DNA of 64,000 nt from Provencibacterium sp. (GTDB lineage Bacteria; Bacillota; Clostridia; Oscillospirales; Ruminococcaceae). Below, piece by piece: positions 42,659-52,448 of this stretch. The stretch spans positions 1-64,000 of the forward strand of contig JAAWAN010000037.1 of assembly GCA_022792175.1 (NCBI GenBank), written 5' to 3'. Position numbers and translations under genes: made by a program. The notes under the pieces are model-generated. The model was not told where the DNA came from. It saw only the letters and a list, made by a program, of their open reading frames with translations, and ran no database searches. How positions within the stretch are numbered: the first letter of the stretch is position 1; every line of letters starts with the position of its first letter.

Positions 42659-43375
42659 TCAACTTCCTTTCTGAATATTGCTGCCGGCCGCCTCTTCAGA
42701 GGTGTCTGCCGGGGAGCGCCCGGCCTGAGAGGCAGGCGGGCGGACAAATCGGATAAGCGAACGCAAAGCGCCAAAAAGCAGCAGGCATCCGGCGCCCAGA
42801 AGCCGGGCGGGAGTGAAGGAAAAGATGACATCTGCCGCCGTTTTCTCCTGAATGGCCCAGAAGCCGGGATAAATGCTGACATACAGGTCCTCCGGCTGCA
42901 GATAGTTTTCCAGCAGGGAGAGGGCGCCATAAAACCAGGCATTCAGCTTTCCGCTCTGCGCCGCTGTCTGGCAGGCATCCTGCCGGACGACCATAATCTC
43001 TACCCACAGCCGTTTCAGCCGGGCCTTTTTGAGCAGAAAGCCGCCCGCGCGCCCGCAGGAGAGGAGAAGCTCCTTTCCCAGCCGGGCTGCCGCGCCGAGC
43101 CGCTCGGCATCCCAGGGGCCGGAAAGGGGGCTCTTCTTTTTTTCCTGCTTTTTTGGCTGCCTTCTTTTTGAGCCGCCCTTTTTTGCGCGGACCGGCTTTT
43201 CCCTCTTCTTTTTTTTCTCCTTCTTTTCGCCGAAAACAGAAAAACGGAAAAAAAGCAGGCGCACCTCCAGTGCCGCGTTCCCTTCAAAAAGGGTGAAACG
43301 AAGGCACAAGGGAGAAAAGAGCAGCAGGCAGAAAAGCAGCAGAACAGCTGCCAGAACCCACATCTCCTTTTTCAC
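42659..43375 (-). CDS. DUF2953 membrane-associated protein
   Basis: A 238-residue protein with a hydrophobic N-terminal helix (about 6-26), a strongly basic Lys/Arg/Glu linker (EKKEKKKKREKPVRAKK) near 55-80, and a C-terminal hydrophobic segment. The pattern and position directly before ytfJ match DUF2953 (the YtfI-like neighbour in bacilli). Function unknown, presumably sporulation-linked through gene order. Confidence 0.8.
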   Translation of the reverse strand: MKKEMWVLAAVLLLFCLLLFSPLCLRFTLFEGNAALEVRLLFFRFSVFGEKKEKKKKREKPVRAKKGGSKRRQPKKQEKKKSPLSGPWDAERLGAAARLGKELLLSCGRAGGFLLKKARLKRLWVEIMVVRQDACQTAAQSGKLNAWFYGALSLLENYLQPEDLYVSIYPGFWAIQEKTAADVIFSFTPARLLGAGCLLLFGALRSLIRFVRPPASQAGRSPADTSEEAAGSNIQKGS

Positions 43376-43408
43376 CCCCTGCCCATTTCGAGCCGTTTTT
43401 ATGCACTT

Positions 43409-43963
43409 TCAGCAGTCGGAGCCGGCATCTGCCGGCGGCTGCTCCTTCTCTGCCTCCTCTTCAATCTGCGGCAGCTCCTCGAGCGAGGAGAGGGAGAAGC
43501 ACCGCAGAAAGCTTTCGGTCGTTTGATAAGCGATGGGGCGGCCCGGCAGTTCCAACCGCCCGGCCTCCTCAACCAGCCCCTTTTCCGCCAGCGCATTCAT
43601 AACGCCGGAGGAATCCACCCCGCGCACCTGCTCGACAAATGCCCGGGTCACCGGCTGGTTATAGGCCACAATGGCCAGCACCTCAAAGGCGGCCTGGGAG
43701 AGCGGCGTATTGCGTTTCATCTCCAGCGCCTGCCGGATGAGGGCGGCATATTCCGGTTCGGTGCACATCTGAACGCTCTCACCCAGCCGCATGAAGCAGA
43801 AGGGAAGTCCTGCGGCGCGGTAGCCCTCGTTTATCTGCTCAAGCTGCCCGCGGACCTCCTGCTCCCCAAGTTCCACCGCCTGCGCCAGCCGCTTTAGCTC
43901 CAGCGGCTCCCCGGCCGCGAAAAGAATGGCCTGTATCTCCTTTTGCTTTTGCTCAAACGGCAT
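43409..43963 (-). CDS. scpB: Segregation and condensation protein B
   Basis: A 184-residue kleisin-associated subunit of the SMC complex that organises and segregates chromosomes. Two winged helices are visible, the second around PLSQAAFEVLAIVAYNQPVTRAFVEQVRGVDSS. The start ATG at 43963 follows GGGAGG inside the end of scpA and lies one base after its stop codon, indicating coupling. The C terminus is acidic. Confidence 0.95.
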   Translation of the reverse strand: MPFEQKQKEIQAILFAAGEPLELKRLAQAVELGEQEVRGQLEQINEGYRAAGLPFCFMRLGESVQMCTEPEYAALIRQALEMKRNTPLSQAAFEVLAIVAYNQPVTRAFVEQVRGVDSSGVMNALAEKGLVEEAGRLELPGRPIAYQTTESFLRCFSLSSLEELPQIEEEAEKEQPPADAGSDC

Positions 43964-43964
43964 T

Positions 43965-44708
43965 TTATTCCTCCCACCAGAAGTCTTCCGCCGGCTGCGG
44001 CGCCGGATCGGCGCCGCGGCGCATGGAAAGGGCGAAGCCATCCTCGCTAAGCAGGGCGCGCCTGTCCTTAATCAGCTCGAGCACTGCCAGAAAGGTAGCC
44101 ACCATTTCCGGACGGTCGGCGCTCTGATTAAAAATCTGCGCCAGCCCCACCCGGGCCGAGCGGTAAAGGCAGCCCAGTACAAAGGCAATGCGCGAGGAGA
44201 CCGAGACCACCCGGCGCTGCACCAGCCCGGAAAAGGCGGTGCGCGGCGGCGGCAAACGGCGCTTCCCCCGACCGAGCGCACTGAAATAGGCCTGCAGCAG
44301 CTGCCGGGGGTCATGCTGCAGCGAATAGGCAGAAGAGCTCTCCAGCTGCACCGGCGGGCGGACGAACCGCTCTGCTTTGGCGCTGCACGCCCGCAAAAAC
44401 CCGGCTGCCTGCTGGCAGTCGCGGTATTCGAGCAGCGCGCCGGTCAGCTCCTGGCGCGGATCCTCCTCCTGCTCATGCCGCGGCAGCAGCATGGCCGTTT
44501 TGATATAGACAAGCTGGGAGGCCATTTCCAGAAACTCGCTGGCCACCTCCAGCCGGCTCTCCCGCATCTGCTCAATGGCCAGCAGATACTGCTCGAGCAG
44601 CTTTGAAATCTCAATATCATAAATATCCAGCTTGTGCCTCGAAATCAGCTGCAGGATGAGGTCGAGCGGCCCCTCATATTCCTGCACCCGAAACTGCAGC
44701 TTCTCCAC
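43965..44708 (-). CDS. scpA: Segregation and condensation protein A
   Basis: A 247-residue kleisin that bridges the SMC heads. The N-terminal signature YEGPLDLILQLISRHKLDIYDI is clear, followed by MRESRLEVASEFLEMASQLVYIKTAMLLP. The C-terminal winged helix lies around VATFLAVLELIKDRRA. The smc gene is not in the window. It sits between an M50 protease and scpB. Confidence 0.95.
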   Translation of the reverse strand: MEKLQFRVQEYEGPLDLILQLISRHKLDIYDIEISKLLEQYLLAIEQMRESRLEVASEFLEMASQLVYIKTAMLLPRHEQEEDPRQELTGALLEYRDCQQAAGFLRACSAKAERFVRPPVQLESSSAYSLQHDPRQLLQAYFSALGRGKRRLPPPRTAFSGLVQRRVVSVSSRIAFVLGCLYRSARVGLAQIFNQSADRPEMVATFLAVLELIKDRRALLSEDGFALSMRRGADPAPQPAEDFWWEE

Positions 44709-44753
44709 TTTGCCGCTCTCCCCTTTCCGCTTTTCCCTTTCCCCTCTTCGGCC

Positions 44754-45419
44754 TCAGATAAACATCCCGGCAATCAGGTCAATAAAGGAGGTGGCCGCAT
44801 TCAGAAGGCGAAAGGCATGGTAGGAAAGAAAGCCAAGCGGCCGGTCGAGAATGCCGAAGGTCAGAATGAGCAGCAGCAGAATGTAGATATAGCGCTCATA
44901 GCGCATGAGGGCAAAATAGAGCCGGTCGGGCAGCAGAAGGCCAAAAATCCGGCTGCCATCGAGCGGATTAATGGGAATGAGATTGAAAACGGCCAGCGAA
45001 ATGTTGGTCATTACCATCGCCGCCAGAATCTGCAGCAGAAAATAGGCGGGCATCTGCAGGCCCAGTAAAAGCCCCAGAATATAGTAGATGAGCTTATACA
45101 GCACCATCAGCATAAACGCCATCAGCAGGTTGGCGGCCGGCCCCGCCAAAGCGACGAGCGCCATCCCCCTTTTGCGGTTTCCCCGGAAATAGCGCGGGTC
45201 CACCGGCACCGGCTTTGCCCAGCCGAAGCCCAGCAGCATCAGCGACAGGGTGCCCAGCATATCAAAATGGCGCAGCGGGTTGAGCGTGAGGCGCCCCGCA
45301 TCGCGGGCGGTCGTATCCCCCAGGCGGCAGGCCATCCATCCGTGTGCGCATTCGTGGGCGGGGATACAGGCGCAAAGTACCACGAGGCGCGCTAAAATGT
45401 CGAAAAGATTCAGGTTCAA
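44754..45419 (-). CDS. Site-2 protease-like (M50) membrane metalloprotease
   Basis: A 221-residue, multi-helix rhomboid-sized protease. Zinc ligands HECAH (residues 22-26) lie in the first helix region, and the third ligand Asp is in NLIPINPLDGSRIF. This is the stand-alone M50 group that often precedes scpAB in Firmicutes. TTG start behind AAAAGGAG. The substrate is unknown. Confidence 0.9.
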   Translation of the reverse strand: MNLNLFDILARLVVLCACIPAHECAHGWMACRLGDTTARDAGRLTLNPLRHFDMLGTLSLMLLGFGWAKPVPVDPRYFRGNRKRGMALVALAGPAANLLMAFMLMVLYKLIYYILGLLLGLQMPAYFLLQILAAMVMTNISLAVFNLIPINPLDGSRIFGLLLPDRLYFALMRYERYIYILLLLILTFGILDRPLGFLSYHAFRLLNAATSFIDLIAGMFI

Positions 45420-45575
45420 GGCAGCTCCTTTTGGCCGGGCTTTCCCGGCTCTCTCCTTTGCTGCAGAGCGGCCCGGCCGCGGACTCTCCGGCGGCAGGGC
45501 AGCCTTTCGTCTATTATACCGCCGCCTCTGTTAAAAAACAAGCAAAGGCACCTGCAGCAAACTGTGAATTTTCTT

Positions 45576-46481
45576 TTACCATCCGGCCGGCTGCCAGTCT
45601 TCGCGCGCCCGGCAGTCGGCCAAAATCTGCGCGCGCAGCGCTTCAATATCGTCAAACCGGCGCTCCGGCCGCAGAAAGCCCAGCAGCTGCACCTGCACCG
45701 CCTTTCCATACAGGTCGCCCGAATAGCCGATGAGGAAGGTTTCTGCGCGCGGAGAGAACGACCGGCTGACGGTGGGGCGCACGCCAATGTTGGTGATCCC
45801 CTCCTGCCAGCGCCCCTCTATCCAGGCCCGCGAAGCGTAAACGCCATACAGCGGCAGCGCGCCCTCCTCCGGCAGCGGCTGGTTGAGGGTGGGAAAGCCC
45901 AGCGTGCGCCCCAGCCGCCGGCCATGCTCCACCCTCTCCTCTATCCGGTAGGGGGCACCCAGAAGGCGGTTGGCCCGCTCTATTTTCCCCTCCCGCAGCA
46001 GCTGGCGGATACAGGTCGAAGAGACCCGATCGCCTTCTGCCAGAACCGGCAAAACAATCTTTACCCGGCAGCCCCGCTCTTCGCAGAGCCTTCTCAGCTG
46101 CAGGGCATCCGCCCGCGCGCCGGCGGAAAAGCGGTAGTCCTCCCCGCAGGCGACCAGCCGGGCGCGCAGGCCGCTGCACAGAAAATCGGCGAAGGCCTCC
46201 GGAGCCATATCGGCAATTTCTGAAAAGTCCGGCATGACCACCGTCTGCACGCCGCACTCCCCGAGCAGCTGCACCCTCTGCTTATCTGTATAGATGCGTC
46301 CGCCGGCTTTCCCGCCGGGCGCCCGCAGGGCGGTGGAAAAGGTAAAGGCGATGGGCGAAAGCCCCTGTTCCTGCGCCGCGGCGAGCACCGCGCGGTGTCC
46401 CAGATGCACCCCGTCAAAAAAGCCAAGCGCAACCGCAGTCTCCACCCTAAGGCGGGCAGGCAGTTCGGTTATTAGCTCCAA
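45576..46481 (-). CDS. ribF: Bifunctional riboflavin kinase/FAD synthetase
   Basis: A protein of about 301 residues making FMN and then FAD from riboflavin and ATP. The N-terminal adenylyltransferase has GFFDGVHLGHR and the later SSTCIRQLLREG. The C-terminal kinase has GRTLGFPTLN and GVYASRAWIEG. TTG at 46481 is chosen because AGAGGGG lies upstream; an ATG nine codons earlier has no ribosome site. Last gene of the rimP-to-ribF operon, in the classic position after truB. Confidence 0.94.
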   Translation of the reverse strand: MELITELPARLRVETAVALGFFDGVHLGHRAVLAAAQEQGLSPIAFTFSTALRAPGGKAGGRIYTDKQRVQLLGECGVQTVVMPDFSEIADMAPEAFADFLCSGLRARLVACGEDYRFSAGARADALQLRRLCEERGCRVKIVLPVLAEGDRVSSTCIRQLLREGKIERANRLLGAPYRIEERVEHGRRLGRTLGFPTLNQPLPEEGALPLYGVYASRAWIEGRWQEGITNIGVRPTVSRSFSPRAETFLIGYSGDLYGKAVQVQLLGFLRPERRFDDIEALRAQILADCRAREDWQPAGW

Positions 46482-46577
46482 GTGTCTCGTCCCCTCTTTG
46501 CACTGCAAAAAATCGCTGGTAACCTGTGCGCAGCCTTAGCGGCATCTGGCGAATCGGTAAAGCCAGGCCGCGTTTCA

Positions 46578-47477
46578 CTAATCCCTGCCGCAGAAAAGCT
46601 TGACCTTTTCCAGCAGCCCGCTCTCCCGATTCAGCTCGCCGACAGCCAGAAAGCCCTCCTGCCAGCCATAGACGGAGACCGGCCCGGCATCCGTCTGGCA
46701 TTTCATCCTTTGGGCCGAAAGCTTGACGCCGTTTTTCAGCATCACCGCCTGCCGGGGACTCAGATACACGCGGGGCAGCCCCAGAAAGGCACGCTCGGTA
46801 GGCAGCAGCTGCTGCTGCACCTCGCCGCGGGCGGCAAGCTCTGTGAGCTCCTCGAGCGTCAGGCAGTCGCCGAGCGTAAAGCCGGCGGACATGGTGCGCC
46901 GCAGCGAAGTGAGATAAGCGGCGCTGCCCGCCTTTCTGGCAATATCCTCGCACAGGGTGCGCACATAGGTGCCTTTCCCGCACTCCACCTCCAGCGTAAA
47001 GGTCTGCTGCTGCTCATCAAAATCGGAAAGCTCCAGAAAATAGAGCGAAACGGCGCGCTTCTCCCGCGCCACCTCCACCCCCTGGCGTGCCAGGTCATAG
47101 AGCCGCTGGCCGCCGACCTGAATGGCTGAATACATGGGCGGCTGCTGCAGGTATCCGCCCTCAAAGGCCCCCATCGCCTCGCGCAGCGCCCTTTCGCTCA
47201 GGCGCACATCCAGCCGCTCGGTGATCTGCCCGCAGCAGTCCTGTGTATCGGTCGCCGCACCGAGCTGCACCTTTGCCCGGTAGCGCTTATGTTCATTTGG
47301 CAGAATATCGCAGCAGCGGGTCGCCGTCCCCAAAAAAACAGGCAGCACGCCGGTCGCCATCGGATCGAGCGTGCCTCCATGCCCTACCTTGCGCTGCTTT
47401 AAAATACCGCGTACCCGGGCGACCACATCAAAGGAGGTGTGGTCGCCCGGCTTATCAATGCATAAAATTCCGTCCAT
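46578..47477 (-). CDS. truB: tRNA pseudouridine-55 synthase
   Basis: A 299-residue enzyme forming pseudouridine 55 in the T loop of tRNA. The catalytic Asp38 sits in GHGGTLDPMATGVL; KRYRAKVQLG and MYSAIQVGGQRLYDLAR follow; a small PUA-like C-terminal domain ends it. ATG at 47477 follows GGGAG; a much longer upstream frame is a shadow of nrnA. Confidence 0.96.
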   Translation of the reverse strand: MDGILCIDKPGDHTSFDVVARVRGILKQRKVGHGGTLDPMATGVLPVFLGTATRCCDILPNEHKRYRAKVQLGAATDTQDCCGQITERLDVRLSERALREAMGAFEGGYLQQPPMYSAIQVGGQRLYDLARQGVEVAREKRAVSLYFLELSDFDEQQQTFTLEVECGKGTYVRTLCEDIARKAGSAAYLTSLRRTMSAGFTLGDCLTLEELTELAARGEVQQQLLPTERAFLGLPRVYLSPRQAVMLKNGVKLSAQRMKCQTDAGPVSVYGWQEGFLAVGELNRESGLLEKVKLFCGRD

Positions 47478-47496
47478 CTTTTTCTCCCTGCCGCTT

Positions 47497-48459
47497 TCAG
47501 GATGGCTGGTCCTGTGCCGCCCGGATAAAGGGTGCGAGCGTATCGAGCAGCTTTGCGCGCACGGCCGCAAAATCCCCCTGCAGGGTGCAACCGGCCGCCT
47601 GCTTGTGCCCGCCGCCATCCAAAAGGCGGCAGACGGCGCTCGCATCGATATGTTCATCGGCGCGCAGCGAAATTCGATATCCCTCTTCCCGTTCGCGGCA
47701 GGTAATGCCCACCCAGACGCCCTCAATCTGCCGCGGCAGGCCGGCAACGCCCTCCAGATCCTCTTCGCAAGCGCCGGAGCTTTCCCGCATTTTTTGGGAA
47801 ATGCACAGCAGGGCGCAGCGCCCATCAAAGGCATATTCGAGCGATTCCATGGCCAGGCGTTCTACCTGAATCCGGCTGCGGCTCTTGCACTCAAACATCT
47901 GCCGGTTGATGCCCGCCGCATCGCAGCCAAGCGCCATCAGCTCCGCAGCAATGCGGTGCGTCTGGGCGGTGACGTTGGAAAAGCGAAAGCCGCCGGTATC
48001 GGTCGTCAGTCCGGTAAACAGACAGTCGGCTATCTGCGGGGTGATGGGGAGCCTCATCTCGCTCAGCAGGCTGAAGCAGAGCTGGGCTGTCGCCGCCTGG
48101 CTGGGGTCGAGCAGCCGCCTGGCGGCATAGCCGGTATTGCTGAGGTGGTGGTCGATGCACAGATCAATGTTTGGATAGCATGCATCCTTCTCCCCTAACA
48201 GCCGGCGGTCCGCCACATCAACCGCGACGATAAAGCGCGGTTCAAACTCCGAAAAGAAAACGCCCTCCGTAAAATAGCCGTATCTGCGCGGGAAGGGATC
48301 GGCGCATTCGATGCGCACCCGCTTTTTTATTCCCCGTAGTGCATAATAAAGCGCAAAGCAGCTGCCAATCGTATCCCCATCCGGGGAGCGATGGGCAAGC
48401 AGGAGAATATCGTCCGCATAAAGCAGCTGCTCGGCTGCCTGCACAATGTTTAAATCCAT
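47497..48459 (-). CDS. nrnA: DHH-family nanoRNase/pAp phosphatase
   Basis: A 320-residue phosphoesterase degrading very short RNAs and 3'-phosphoadenosine 5'-phosphate. DHH motifs: HRSPDGDTIGS, VAVDVADRR, IDHHLSN; DHHA1 C-terminal motif GGGHKQAAG. Bacilli lacking Orn use this enzyme. Located between rbfA and truB as in most Firmicutes. AAAGGAG before the ATG. Confidence 0.95.
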   Translation of the reverse strand: MDLNIVQAAEQLLYADDILLLAHRSPDGDTIGSCFALYYALRGIKKRVRIECADPFPRRYGYFTEGVFFSEFEPRFIVAVDVADRRLLGEKDACYPNIDLCIDHHLSNTGYAARRLLDPSQAATAQLCFSLLSEMRLPITPQIADCLFTGLTTDTGGFRFSNVTAQTHRIAAELMALGCDAAGINRQMFECKSRSRIQVERLAMESLEYAFDGRCALLCISQKMRESSGACEEDLEGVAGLPRQIEGVWVGITCREREEGYRISLRADEHIDASAVCRLLDGGGHKQAAGCTLQGDFAAVRAKLLDTLAPFIRAAQDQPS

Positions 48460-48465
48460 CTTGCT

Positions 48466-48846
48466 TCAGAGCTCCTTTTCCCCTGCGTTCTGCGCCTGTT
48501 CCTCCTCAGGGAGCAGCTCGTGAAGCTTTTGAGCAATCCCTGCGCTGTATTCAATCGAATCATCTGCAATAAAGCGGAATTCCGGCGAGCGCCTCATCTT
48601 GACCCGGTGGCCAATCTCGCGGCGGATATAGCCCGCGGCGTTACTCAGCCCCTCGGCGGCGCGCCTGCCGGCTTCTGCCCCGTCGAGCGAGGAGACATAG
48701 ACCTTGCAGCAGCTCTGGTCGTTGGTAAGCTCAACGCGCACAATGCTGACAAGCCCCTGTATCCGCGGATCCTTCAGGGTATGCATGAGGTCGGTCAGCT
48801 CGCGGCGGATATCCTCTGCAAGCCGGTTGATTTTAAAGGAAGGCAT
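48466..48846 (-). CDS. rbfA: Ribosome-binding factor A
   Basis: A 126-residue KH-type factor for 16S 5' end maturation of the 30S subunit. Conserved KINRLAEDIRRELTDLM and DPRIQGLVSIVRVELTND are visible. Six bases separate it from nrnA. AAAGGAG precedes the ATG. The 235 bases before infB's stop hold GC-rich inverted repeats but no gene. Confidence 0.95.
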   Translation of the reverse strand: MPSFKINRLAEDIRRELTDLMHTLKDPRIQGLVSIVRVELTNDQSCCKVYVSSLDGAEAGRRAAEGLSNAAGYIRREIGHRVKMRRSPEFRFIADDSIEYSAGIAQKLHELLPEEEQAQNAGEKEL

Positions 48847-49081
48847 AGCCCTCTCCTTTCTGCTTGACTGATGGCGGACTGCGGCGCGCCTGCCGGCGGG
48901 CCGCCATCCCTTCAGCCGCTTTCCATGCGTCCCTTCCCTCCGCGCCGGGCTGCCGCCGCGGGAAGAGGGGACGGCAGGCGCAGCAAAAGCTCGCCGCGCC
49001 GCCTGCCCTCAAAAAGAGCGGCTGCCGCCCAAAGAGCCGCAGGCTCTATAAAACCGCGGTTCTTTTCTGGCGGCAGTCCCT

Positions 49082-51673
49082 TTAGTCTTCTCTGTATTCC
49101 TCCAGCATATACGCTTCAAAAATATCCTTTTCCCGAATATCGTTAAACTTCTGAAGGGTGACACCGCATTCATACGACTGCAGCACCTCTTTGGCATCAT
49201 CCTTAAAGCGCTTGAGGGAGGCAATCTCATCATCGGCAATAATGATCCCATCGCGCACGACGCGGATTTTGGCCGTGCGGGTAATCTTGCCCTCGAGCAC
49301 ATAGCAGCCGGAAACGGTGCCGACCGATGAAATCCGGTAAACCTGCCGCACCTCGGCGCGCCCGAGCTCCACCTCGCGGATTTTCGGCGCAAGCATGCCC
49401 TTCATCGCGCTCTTGATTTCCTCAATGGCGTCATAAATAATCCGGTAGAGGCGGATATCCACCCCTTCGCGCTCGGCATCGTCGCGCGCGACCGAATCGG
49501 GACGCACGTTAAAGCCGACAATAATCGCCCCGGAGGCCTGCGCAAGCATGACATCCGAGCGGGAAACACCGCCGACCGCGCCATGGATAACCTTGACGCG
49601 CACCTCCTCATTCGAGAGCTTTTCAAGCGACTGGCGAACCGCCTCCACCGAGCCCTGCACATCCGCCTTGACGATGATGGGCAGCTCCTTCATCTCGCCC
49701 TCGGCAATCTGGGAGAAGAGGTTATCGAGCGTTACCTTGTGGTAGCTCTTGAACAGCTCCTCCTTGGCATCAAACTTGCGCTGTTCGGCCAGCTCATGAG
49801 CCAGGCGCTCATCGGCAACGGCGTTGAAGTCATCGCCCGCGCTGGGCACCTCAGCGAGGCCGGTGATCTCCACCGGCATGCTCGGCCCGGCATGCTCCAC
49901 CCGTTCGCCATGGTCGTTGGTCATCACCCGCACACGTCCGACCGCCGTTCCGGCAATTACGCTGTCGCCGGTATGCAGCGTACCGGTCTGAACGAGCAGC
50001 GTGGCGATGGGGCCGCGCCCGGTATCCAGGCGCGCCTCGATAACGGCGCCCTTCGCCTGGCGGGCGGGGTTCGCCTTGAGCTCCTTCATGTCTGCAACGA
50101 GCAGCACCATTTCGAGCAGGGTATCCAGTCCCTCTTTGGTGACCGCCGAAACGGGGACACAGATGATATCTCCGCCCCACTCCTCGGGCACCAGCTCATA
50201 CTGGGTGAGCTCCTCTTTGACCTTTTCCACATTGGCCGCCGGCTTATCGATCTTGTTAATGGCGACGATAATCGAAACCCCCGCCGCCTTCGCATGGTTA
50301 ATCGCCTCCACCGTCTGCGGCATGATGCCGTCATCCGCCGCGACGACCAGAATGGCGATATCGGTGACCTGCGCGCCGCGTGCGCGCATCGAGGTAAACG
50401 CCTCGTGGCCGGGGGTATCGAGGAAGGTAATCGGCCGCCCGTCCACCTCCACCTGATAGGCGCCGATGTGCTGGGTAATGCCGCCCGCCTCGGTCGAGGT
50501 CACCTGGGAGTGGCGGATAGCATCGAGAATTGAGGTCTTGCCGTGGTCGACATGGCCCATGACGACCACGATCGGCGGGCGGGACTCCAGATTTTCGCTG
50601 TCGGCGCTCTCATCAGTAAACAGGCGGTCCTCAATGGTGATGACGACCTCCTTTTCCACCTTGGCGCCGAGGTCCATCGCCACGAGCGCGGCTGTATCAT
50701 AGTCGATAATCTGGCCGGCCGAGGCCATGACGCCGTTCTGCATCAGCTTTTTGATAATCTCGGTCACCTGAATCTTCATGCGCAGCGCGAGCTCGCCGAC
50801 CGAAATCTCCTCCGGAATGGTGATTTCCAGCTTCTGGCGGCGCTGACGCTCCACCTCAAGCTTGCGCAGCTTCTCCGCCTCGAGCTCCTTGCGGGACATC
50901 TGCTGGCGGCGGCGCTGAACGCTCTTCTGGGTAATCTTCTGCTTTTTAACCCCGTTATCCTTGCGGGAAATGTTGACCGGCGCAATCGTTTCATAGCGCT
51001 CGTTGTATTTATCGAGGTTGACCTGCGCCGAGCGCATATCCACCGTTTTGGTATCCCTTTTGACCTCCACCTTGCGCGAAGACTCCGCAGGCGCGGCGCT
51101 TTGGGCGCTCTGGGGGGCAAAGGGCATCTGAGAGCGGTCGGCCCTGCGCGGGGGCTGTCCGTTCTGCGGGCGGGCGCCCTGCTGCTGGGGACGGCTGTCG
51201 CCGCGCGCAGCGGTCTGCCCATTTTGCGGGCGCCTCTCCTGCTGCGGGCGCTGCGGACCGTTTTTCTGTCCGTTCTGCGGGCGGGCGCCCTGCTGCTGAG
51301 GACGGCTGTCGCCGCGCGCAGCGGTCTGCCCGTTTTGCGGGCGCCTCTCCTGCTGCGGGCGCTTTTCCTGCCGCGGCGGCTCCTTGACCGTGGCCGCCTG
51401 CTTCGGGGAAGTCGGCCCGGCCGCCGCGGGAGCGGGGGCCGGCGCAGCCGGCTGCGGCTGCGGCTCGCTGGCCATGGCAAAATAGTTTTCAAAGCTGCTG
51501 GCCGCATTTTTCTGGGTGTAGTGCTCGAAAATGAGATCGAGCTGCTGCTCGGTGAGCGCCGTCATATGCTTGAGCGTCTCCTCCGGGAAGTTTTCGCCAA
51601 GCAGATTCAGCACATCCTTGCTGGGAACGCCCAAATCCTTTGCGACCTCATGTACGCGGTATTTATCCATCAT
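49082..51673 (-). CDS. infB: Translation initiation factor IF-2
   Basis: An 863-residue GTPase that delivers initiator tRNA. The N-terminal IF2_N domain (about 1-50) is followed by a Gln/Pro/Arg/Gly-rich linker (65-215) containing a duplicated 37-codon block. G1 GHVDHGKTS lies near residue 372, then DTPGHEAFT and NKIDKP; domains II-IV run to the end. The chosen start is the first of two adjacent ATG codons at 51673. No terminator separates it from rbfA upstream in the operon direction. Confidence 0.97.
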   Translation of the reverse strand: MMDKYRVHEVAKDLGVPSKDVLNLLGENFPEETLKHMTALTEQQLDLIFEHYTQKNAASSFENYFAMASEPQPQPAAPAPAPAAAGPTSPKQAATVKEPPRQEKRPQQERRPQNGQTAARGDSRPQQQGARPQNGQKNGPQRPQQERRPQNGQTAARGDSRPQQQGARPQNGQPPRRADRSQMPFAPQSAQSAAPAESSRKVEVKRDTKTVDMRSAQVNLDKYNERYETIAPVNISRKDNGVKKQKITQKSVQRRRQQMSRKELEAEKLRKLEVERQRRQKLEITIPEEISVGELALRMKIQVTEIIKKLMQNGVMASAGQIIDYDTAALVAMDLGAKVEKEVVITIEDRLFTDESADSENLESRPPIVVVMGHVDHGKTSILDAIRHSQVTSTEAGGITQHIGAYQVEVDGRPITFLDTPGHEAFTSMRARGAQVTDIAILVVAADDGIMPQTVEAINHAKAAGVSIIVAINKIDKPAANVEKVKEELTQYELVPEEWGGDIICVPVSAVTKEGLDTLLEMVLLVADMKELKANPARQAKGAVIEARLDTGRGPIATLLVQTGTLHTGDSVIAGTAVGRVRVMTNDHGERVEHAGPSMPVEITGLAEVPSAGDDFNAVADERLAHELAEQRKFDAKEELFKSYHKVTLDNLFSQIAEGEMKELPIIVKADVQGSVEAVRQSLEKLSNEEVRVKVIHGAVGGVSRSDVMLAQASGAIIVGFNVRPDSVARDDAEREGVDIRLYRIIYDAIEEIKSAMKGMLAPKIREVELGRAEVRQVYRISSVGTVSGCYVLEGKITRTAKIRVVRDGIIIADDEIASLKRFKDDAKEVLQSYECGVTLQKFNDIREKDIFEAYMLEEYRED
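51155..51362 (-). repeat. 111-bp tandem duplication inside infB
   Basis: Bases 51155-51251 recur at 51266-51362 with two mismatches over 97 bases, an offset of 111 (37 codons), keeping frame. The encoded unit includes [20 protein letters not shown] twice. The high identity points to a recent slip or unequal crossover. Confidence 0.9.
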
Positions 51674-51801
51674 AAATTCATGCTCATTCCTTTCATGGGG
51701 CCTGTGCGTTCCCGGCGGGGAGCCGGAAGGGGGCACAAAACCATTCTATGATGAAAAACGGCGGGGGCAGGGAATTGGACCGGTTTCCATCAGCCTAAAA
51801 G

Positions 51802-52119
51802 CTATCTGCCGCTGAGCTCCTCCAGCTTTTTTAAAAGGGAACCCGCAAAGCCCCTGTCGGCAACGGCCGTAACGCCGATGCGCTTGCCTAAAAGCTGCTC
51901 CATTTCATCCATCGAAAACGGCAGCTCATAAACAGGCAGGCCGTCGCCTGCGGCAAGAAAGCGGACCCTTTCGGCAGTTTTGGGGGAAACATCCTGCGCA
52001 AGCAGGATGAGAAACGCATCTGTTTTCTGCACCGACTCCTTTACCTGGTCGTATCCTACCGCGAGCCTGCCCGCCCTTCTGCAGAGGGTGAGCGTGCCCG
52101 CCAGATTACTGCTCTGCAT
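51802..52119 (-). CDS. ylxQ: L7Ae-family ribosomal-like protein YlxQ
   Basis: A 105-residue RNA-binding protein of the L7Ae/L30e/S12e fold (LCRRAGRLAVGYDQVKESV, LLAQDVSPKTAERV, VTAVADRGFAGSLL). Its ATG lies 14 bases inside the end of ylxR, indicating coupling. Position between ylxR and infB is standard. Confidence 0.88.
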   Translation of the reverse strand: MQSSNLAGTLTLCRRAGRLAVGYDQVKESVQKTDAFLILLAQDVSPKTAERVRFLAAGDGLPVYELPFSMDEMEQLLGKRIGVTAVADRGFAGSLLKKLEELSGR

Positions 52120-52381
52120 TCTGTAGCTCCGCCTCCAACCGGAGATAGACCTCATCGGGTATCTGGCAGCTGAGCGCCCGCTCAAACCGCCTGGCCTTGC
52201 GCGCCAGGCGCAGGCACTCTGCCCGGGGGCAAATATAAACGCCCCTTCCGGAGCATTTGGAGGTGAAATCCACCTTAATTTCACCCTCGGGCGTGCGGAC
52301 GACGCGGATCATTTCCTTTTTCGGTTTGTGCTCCATGCAGCCGGAGCACATCCGCAGCGGAATCTTTCTCTGCTGCGCCAC
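52106..52381 (-). CDS. ylxR: YlxR (DUF448) RNA-binding protein
   Basis: A 91-residue protein with PLRMCSGCMEHKPKKEMIRVV and GRGVYICPRAECLRLARK, the DUF448 pattern. Homologues (RnpM) have been reported to bind RNase P RNA. Between nusA and ylxQ as usual. Confidence 0.92.
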   Translation of the reverse strand: MAQQRKIPLRMCSGCMEHKPKKEMIRVVRTPEGEIKVDFTSKCSGRGVYICPRAECLRLARKARRFERALSCQIPDEVYLRLEAELQNAEQ

Positions 52382-52448
52382 GCTCAGCGCCTCCTTTCAG
52401 GCAGGGCCAAGGGCCCTTTTTCTTTATGTGAACCGGACAGCGGCTGTT

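Noticed and set aside
46578-47834. Longer truB frame beginning at 47834
   Set aside because: The upstream part is a shadow of nrnA; TruB homology begins at the ATG at 47477.
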